Positions 60,167 through 64,000 of a stretch of 64,000 nt of DNA are shown in pieces. The stretch is taken from assembly GCF_033962415.1 (NCBI RefSeq), contig NZ_JAVIKH010000001.1, positions 248,001 through 312,000 of the forward strand, written 5' to 3'. The DNA is from Candidatus Cetobacterium colombiensis. GTDB lineage: Bacteria; Fusobacteriota; Fusobacteriia; Fusobacteriales; Fusobacteriaceae. Every line of letters starts with the position of its first letter. Within the stretch, counting starts at the first letter, position 1. The position numbers were made by a program, and so were the translations under genes. The notes beneath the pieces were generated by a model. The model had not been told where the DNA came from and made no database searches. It saw only the letters and a program-made list of their open reading frames with translations.

Positions 60167-61099
60167 TTAACTTATTGTTTTTATAGCAGCTTTTAATAAT
60201 TCAATAAATTGTTCTCTATTAATTTCATTTAATACAAAAGCATTTTTTTCTTTACCAAATTTATCTCTATAATCTATTATTGTTTCTCCATAAGTTAGTT
60301 CTCCTTTTAACTCCACTCCTAAGAAAACTTTTTCCCCTGCAAATATTTCAGGCTTTAAAAGATAAGCTATAGTACATGGATCATGCATCGGAACTTCGTT
60401 TCTATTATAGAACTCCTTATAAAAATCAAGGGCAGTTTTTATTGCTCCATGAGCAACCTCTGCTGCTAATCCACCAATAGATTTTATCTCTTCTAACTCC
60501 TTTTCAGTTACATAAGCTTTCATTGTTACATCTAAAGGACATAATACTATATCTATACCAGACTTAAAAATAATATCTGCAGCTTCTGGGTCAACATATA
60601 TATTAAACTCTGCTGAAGGAGTTACATTTCCTCCGATAGATGAACCCCCCATTATTATAAATTTATTTATTTTACATTTTAATTCTGGATATGTCATTAA
60701 GAAAACTGCTAAGTTAGTCATTGGTCCTGTTATAACAATATCTATTTTCTCATCTGACTCCTTTAAAGTTTTTGCTAAAAACTCCACTGCATTTAACTCT
60801 TCTATCTTTTTATGATTTTCTGGCAATACAACACAACCGATTCCACTTTCTCCATGTACTTCAGGAGCCGTTACAATCTCTTTAAAAAGAGGTTTTTCAC
60901 AACCTTTAGCTATTTTTATTTCTGGCTTAAACGCCCCCACTAATTTTCTTGTATTTTCAGTTGTATTATTTATATGTACATTTCCTGCTGAAACCGTTAC
61001 TCCTTTTATATCTAAAACTTCATTTCCAAAAGCTAATAATAAAGCTATAGTATCGTCACAACCTGGGTCGCAATCTATTATTATTGATTTCTTTTTCAT
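60167..61099 (-). CDS. ribonucleoside hydrolase (IunH/Rih family)
   Basis: A 310-residue enzyme. IIDCDPGCDDTIALLLAF (residues 7-24) holds the calcium-binding Asp cluster; VSAGNVHINNTTENTRKL, HGESGIG, ITGPMTNLAV, IIMGGSSIGGNVTPSAEFN and MHDPC complete the active site. It splits nucleosides into base and ribose. The family resemblance is to pyrimidine-specific and general members; substrate preference is not clear. No transporter is adjacent. Confidence 0.93.
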   Translation of the reverse strand: MKKKSIIIDCDPGCDDTIALLLAFGNEVLDIKGVTVSAGNVHINNTTENTRKLVGAFKPEIKIAKGCEKPLFKEIVTAPEVHGESGIGCVVLPENHKKIEELNAVEFLAKTLKESDEKIDIVITGPMTNLAVFLMTYPELKCKINKFIIMGGSSIGGNVTPSAEFNIYVDPEAADIIFKSGIDIVLCPLDVTMKAYVTEKELEEIKSIGGLAAEVAHGAIKTALDFYKEFYNRNEVPMHDPCTIAYLLKPEIFAGEKVFLGVELKGELTYGETIIDYRDKFGKEKNAFVLNEINREQFIELLKAAIKTIS

Positions 61100-61243
61100 T
61101 TATTCCTCCGTTAAAATTTTTATAATTATATCATAAAAAAATATTTTAAAGCTAGATTTTTTTTTTATCTCATGCTATGATATAGAGTCAGGAAATGCTC
61201 TGACATATTTTAGTAAAATTTAAAAATAATAAAGGAGTGAGTC

Positions 61244-62752
61244 ATGAAAATAGGTTTTGATCACAATAAATATCTAGAGGAGCAATCGAAATATATCCTA
61301 GAAAGAGTTAATAATTTTGATAAATTATATCTTGAGTTTGGTGGTAAACTGTTATTTGACTTACATGCAAAAAGAGTTTTACCGGGATTCGATGAAAATG
61401 CAAAAATCAAATTACTTCAAAAACTAAAAGAGAAAGTTGAAGTTATTATCTGTGTTTACGCTGGAGATATCGAAAGAAACAAAATCAGAGGAGATTTTGG
61501 AATTACATATGATATGGATGTATTTAGATTAATTGACGATTTAAGAGAACGTGAATTAGAAGTTAATAGTGTTGTTATAACAAGATACGACGATCAACCG
61601 TCTACATCTCTTTTTATAACTAAATTAGAGAGAAGAGGAATTAAAGTTTACAAACATAGAGCTACAAAGGGATATCCAACTGACGTTGATACAATTGTTA
61701 GTGAAGAAGGGTATGGTAAAAACCCTTATATTGAAACAACTAAGCCAATTGTTGTTGTTACTGCTCCAGGACCTGGAAGTGGAAAACTTGCTACTTGTTT
61801 AAGTCAACTTTATCATGAAAATAAAAGAGGAAACGCTGTTGGGTATTCAAAGTTTGAAACTTTCCCTGTTTGGAATGTACCTTTAAAGCACCCTTTAAAT
61901 ATAGCATATGAAGCTGCAACTGTAGATTTAAAAGACGTTAATATGATTGACTCATTCCACCTTGAAGCATATGGTGAAACAGCTGTTAACTACAATAGAG
62001 ATATTGAAGCTTTCCCTGTTTTAAAAAGAATAATTGAAAAAATAACAAATAAAGAATCAATCTATAAATCACCAACAGATATGGGTGTTAATAGAGTAGG
62101 TTTTGGTATTACTGATGATGAAGTTGTTAGAGAAGCTTCTAAGCAAGAGATAATCAGAAGATACTTTAAAACTGGATGTGAATATAAAAAAGGATATGTT
62201 GATAAAGAGACTTTCCAAAGAGCTAAGCTTATAATGGAAGAGCTTGATTTAAAAGAAAGCGATAGAAAAGTAGTTACTGCTTCTAGAGAGCACTTAGAAA
62301 AGCAAAAACAAGCTTGTGAAACAAATGAATTATTATCATCTGTTGCTATGGAGCTTTCTAATGGAATGATTTTCACGGGTAAAAAATCTAATGTATTAGA
62401 TGCTTCATCTGCAGTATTAATCAATGCTTTAAAAGCTGTTGCTGGAATCAACGATAATATCCACTTAATATCTCCAACAATAATTGAAGATATTACAAAA
62501 TTAAAAAAGAATACGTTACAAAGTAAAAACTTAGGCTTAGATTGTGAAGAAATGCTAATCGCTCTTACAATTTCAGCTACTACTAATCCTATGGCTCAAG
62601 CTGCTCTTGACCACCTTCCTACTTTAAAAGGTGCACAGTTACACTCAACTACAATTTTAGGAAAAGGTGATGAGCAAACTCTTAGAAAACTTGGAGCAGA
62701 CGTTACTTGTGATCCTGTGTTCCCTACTGAGAATTTATATTATAACGAATAA
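61244..62752 (+). CDS. DUF1846 family protein
   Basis: A 502-residue cytoplasmic protein. [20 protein letters not shown] starts the chain. [59 protein letters not shown] and [17 protein letters not shown] are DUF1846 signatures. The [10 protein letters not shown] segment looks like a nucleotide-binding loop. Biochemical role is not established to my knowledge. AAGGAG lies seven bases before the ATG; a strong terminator follows. Confidence 0.92.
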   Translation: MKIGFDHNKYLEEQSKYILERVNNFDKLYLEFGGKLLFDLHAKRVLPGFDENAKIKLLQKLKEKVEVIICVYAGDIERNKIRGDFGITYDMDVFRLIDDLRERELEVNSVVITRYDDQPSTSLFITKLERRGIKVYKHRATKGYPTDVDTIVSEEGYGKNPYIETTKPIVVVTAPGPGSGKLATCLSQLYHENKRGNAVGYSKFETFPVWNVPLKHPLNIAYEAATVDLKDVNMIDSFHLEAYGETAVNYNRDIEAFPVLKRIIEKITNKESIYKSPTDMGVNRVGFGITDDEVVREASKQEIIRRYFKTGCEYKKGYVDKETFQRAKLIMEELDLKESDRKVVTASREHLEKQKQACETNELLSSVAMELSNGMIFTGKKSNVLDASSAVLINALKAVAGINDNIHLISPTIIEDITKLKKNTLQSKNLGLDCEEMLIALTISATTNPMAQAALDHLPTLKGAQLHSTTILGKGDEQTLRKLGADVTCDPVFPTENLYYNE

Positions 62753-62764
62753 TAGTATTTATAC

Positions 62765-62792
62765 AAAAGTTGCAGTTTTTACTGCAACTTTT
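62765..62792 (+). terminator. terminator of the DUF1846 gene
   Basis: An 11-bp stem AAAAGTTGCAG/CTGCAACTTTT with a 6-base loop. Confidence 0.85.
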
Positions 62793-62851
62793 ATATTTTA
62801 ATAGTATAATATAACAAAGATTCTAATTTTCTTTACACAAGGAGGATAAAT

Positions 62852-64000
62852 ATGAAAAATATTTTAATAGGAGTTACTGGAGGAATTGCAGCCTATAAAT
62901 CAGCTAACATTGTATCAATACTTAGAAAAAAAGGATATAATGTTAAAGTTATAATGACTGAAAGTGCAACTAAAATAATTACTCCTCAAACTTTAGAAAC
63001 TCTTTCTAGAAATAGAGTAGTGACAGATATGTGGGAAAGAAATCATCAAATTGAAGTTGAGCATATATCTTTAGCTGAATGGGCTGATGTTTTTTTAATT
63101 GCTCCAGCTACTTATAATATTGTTGGTAAAGTAGCAAATGGTATTGCAGATGATATGCTTTCTACAGTTATTTCTGCTTGTAAAAAACCTGTTTATTTCG
63201 CTTTAGCAATGAATGTTAACATGTATGAAAATCCTATTTTAAAAAAGAATATAGAAAAACTTGAAAAATTAGGTTATCAATTTATTGAATCTGATGAAGG
63301 ATTTCTAGCTTGTAATGTAAATGCTAAGGGAAGATTAAAAAATGAAATGGAAATAGTTAAAATTATTGAAAAAAACTTTACTACATCTTCTCTTAGACCA
63401 TTAAAAGGAAAAAAAATTATAATTACTGCTGGTAGAACTGAAGAACCTTTAGACCCAATTAGATATTTTTCTAATAGGTCAAGTGGTCAAATGGGATATT
63501 CTTTAGCTAAAGTGGCTGTTGATTTAGGTGCTGATGTCACTTTAGTCTCTGGACCTACAAACTTAGAAATACCTCATGGATTAAAAGAATTTGTAAGAGT
63601 TAGAAGTGCTATAAATATGTTTGATGCTGTTATGGAAAGATTTGATTCTCAAGATATAGGAATTGCTTGTGCTGCTGTTGCTGACTACAGACCTAAAGAA
63701 TATTCAAAAGAAAAAATAAAAAAAGCTGATAATGATTTAACTATTGTTTTAGAAAGAAATCCTGATATTTTATTCAACATGGGACAAAAGAAAAAGCATC
63801 AACTTCTTATTGGATTTGCAGCTGAAACTGAAAATATTGTTGAAAATGCTAAAAAAAAGTTAATAAAAAAGAATTTAGATTTTATTGTTGCTAATAATGC
63901 CGAAAATATGCAAAAATCTACTAATAGCATACAAATTATAAAGAAAAACGGAGAAAATATAAGCTTTAAAGAACAGCCTAAAAGTGAAATTGCTAAATAT
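62852..64000 (+). CDS. coaBC: bifunctional phosphopantothenoylcysteine decarboxylase/ligase, partial
   Basis: The first 383 codons are visible; the gene runs off the right edge. The CoaC flavoprotein domain (residues 1-185) starts ILIGVTGGIAAYKSANIVS and has LIAPATYNIVGKVANGIADD and ALAMNVNMYENP, with ACNVNAKGRL. The CoaB ligase domain starts KIIITAGRTEEPLDPIRYFS and has NRSSGQMGYSLAKVA and GIACAAVADYRPKEYS. Together they make 4'-phosphopantetheine from phosphopantothenate and cysteine for coenzyme A. GGAGG lies six bases before the ATG. Confidence 0.95.
   Translation, partial: MKNILIGVTGGIAAYKSANIVSILRKKGYNVKVIMTESATKIITPQTLETLSRNRVVTDMWERNHQIEVEHISLAEWADVFLIAPATYNIVGKVANGIADDMLSTVISACKKPVYFALAMNVNMYENPILKKNIEKLEKLGYQFIESDEGFLACNVNAKGRLKNEMEIVKIIEKNFTTSSLRPLKGKKIIITAGRTEEPLDPIRYFSNRSSGQMGYSLAKVAVDLGADVTLVSGPTNLEIPHGLKEFVRVRSAINMFDAVMERFDSQDIGIACAAVADYRPKEYSKEKIKKADNDLTIVLERNPDILFNMGQKKKHQLLIGFAAETENIVENAKKKLIKKNLDFIVANNAENMQKSTNSIQIIKKNGENISFKEQPKSEIAKY

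Noticed and set aside
61187-61205. Small hairpin GTCAG/CTGAC before the DUF1846 gene
   Set aside because: Only five pairs and no T run; not enough to call a terminator or a regulatory RNA.
55536-64000. A further island after the second tRNA cluster
   Set aside because: Housekeeping genes (exonuclease III, gltS, coaBC) with normal signals; no integrase, repeats or composition change seen.

Overview
The window is AT-rich, tightly packed bacterial DNA with lipoproteins, a FomA-like outer-membrane porin, an anaerobic (cobalt-early) cobalamin pathway, B12-dependent glycerol fermentation and chitinases. Together these point to an anaerobic Gram-negative-type member of the Fusobacteriota, possibly Cetobacterium or a close relative. 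This is inference from gene content; no 16S gene or other marker is present.

Layout. (1) 1-6960: one end of an integrated phage or phage-like element. Leftward early genes (Gp157-like, Rad52-type annealing protein, small ORFs) sit opposite a rightward module: an unknown 332-aa protein overlapping a 453-aa BrxL-like AAA+ ATPase, an excisionase-like protein and a tyrosine integrase with three TTGTTAGCTA repeats behind it. (2) 7049-15161: chromosomal genes, mostly single: DNA polymerase IV, lipoproteins, a flavodoxin-fold oxidoreductase, a PnrA-like binding protein, a porin, a BFD-like ferredoxin, an XRE-cupin regulator, a methyltransferase and a DUF523 protein. (3) 15183-27214: a 13-gene cobalamin operon (cbiP-cbiB-cobD-cbiA-C-D-E-T-L-F-G-H-J), leftward from a strong promoter and a cobalamin riboswitch, ending in a small zinc-ribbon gene. 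(4) 27376-28914: an orphan 512-aa protein. (5) 28958-36482: a B12-dependent glycerol dehydratase operon (GlcG/HbpS-like protein, three dehydratase subunits, two reactivase subunits, PocR-type AraC regulator) divergent from dhaT, 1,3-propanediol dehydrogenase. The shared promoter region has mirrored operator-like sites. Regions 3 and 5 fit together: one makes the cofactor, the other uses it to dispose of reducing power from glycerol.

(6) 36513-42635: lipoprotein, small membrane protein, flavin reductase-like protein, MATE exporter, Ca/Na antiporter, an alpha/beta hydrolase that appears to start at ATT, a YczE-type membrane protein and thiE. (7) 42673-43172: six tRNA genes (Met, Gln, Lys, Gly, His, Leu). 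(8) 43264-45340: glmS behind a glmS ribozyme; then marC. (9) 46139-55059: a divergent locus of three GH18 chitinases, a coiled-coil protein and a patatin-like phospholipase. The chitinases have no signal peptide but share an N-terminal helical segment and a roughly 95-residue beta module. (10) 55144-55384: tRNA Met (an exact copy of the one in region 7), Trp and Pro. (11) 55536-64000: exodeoxyribonuclease III, an MFS transporter, a GTG-started conserved protein, GltS, a nucleoside hydrolase, a DUF1846 protein and the start of coaBC.

Most promising for novelty: the BrxL-like ATPase pair in the phage module and the signal-less chitinase/patatin locus. All family assignments come from reading motifs and from recall of families; no database search was run.
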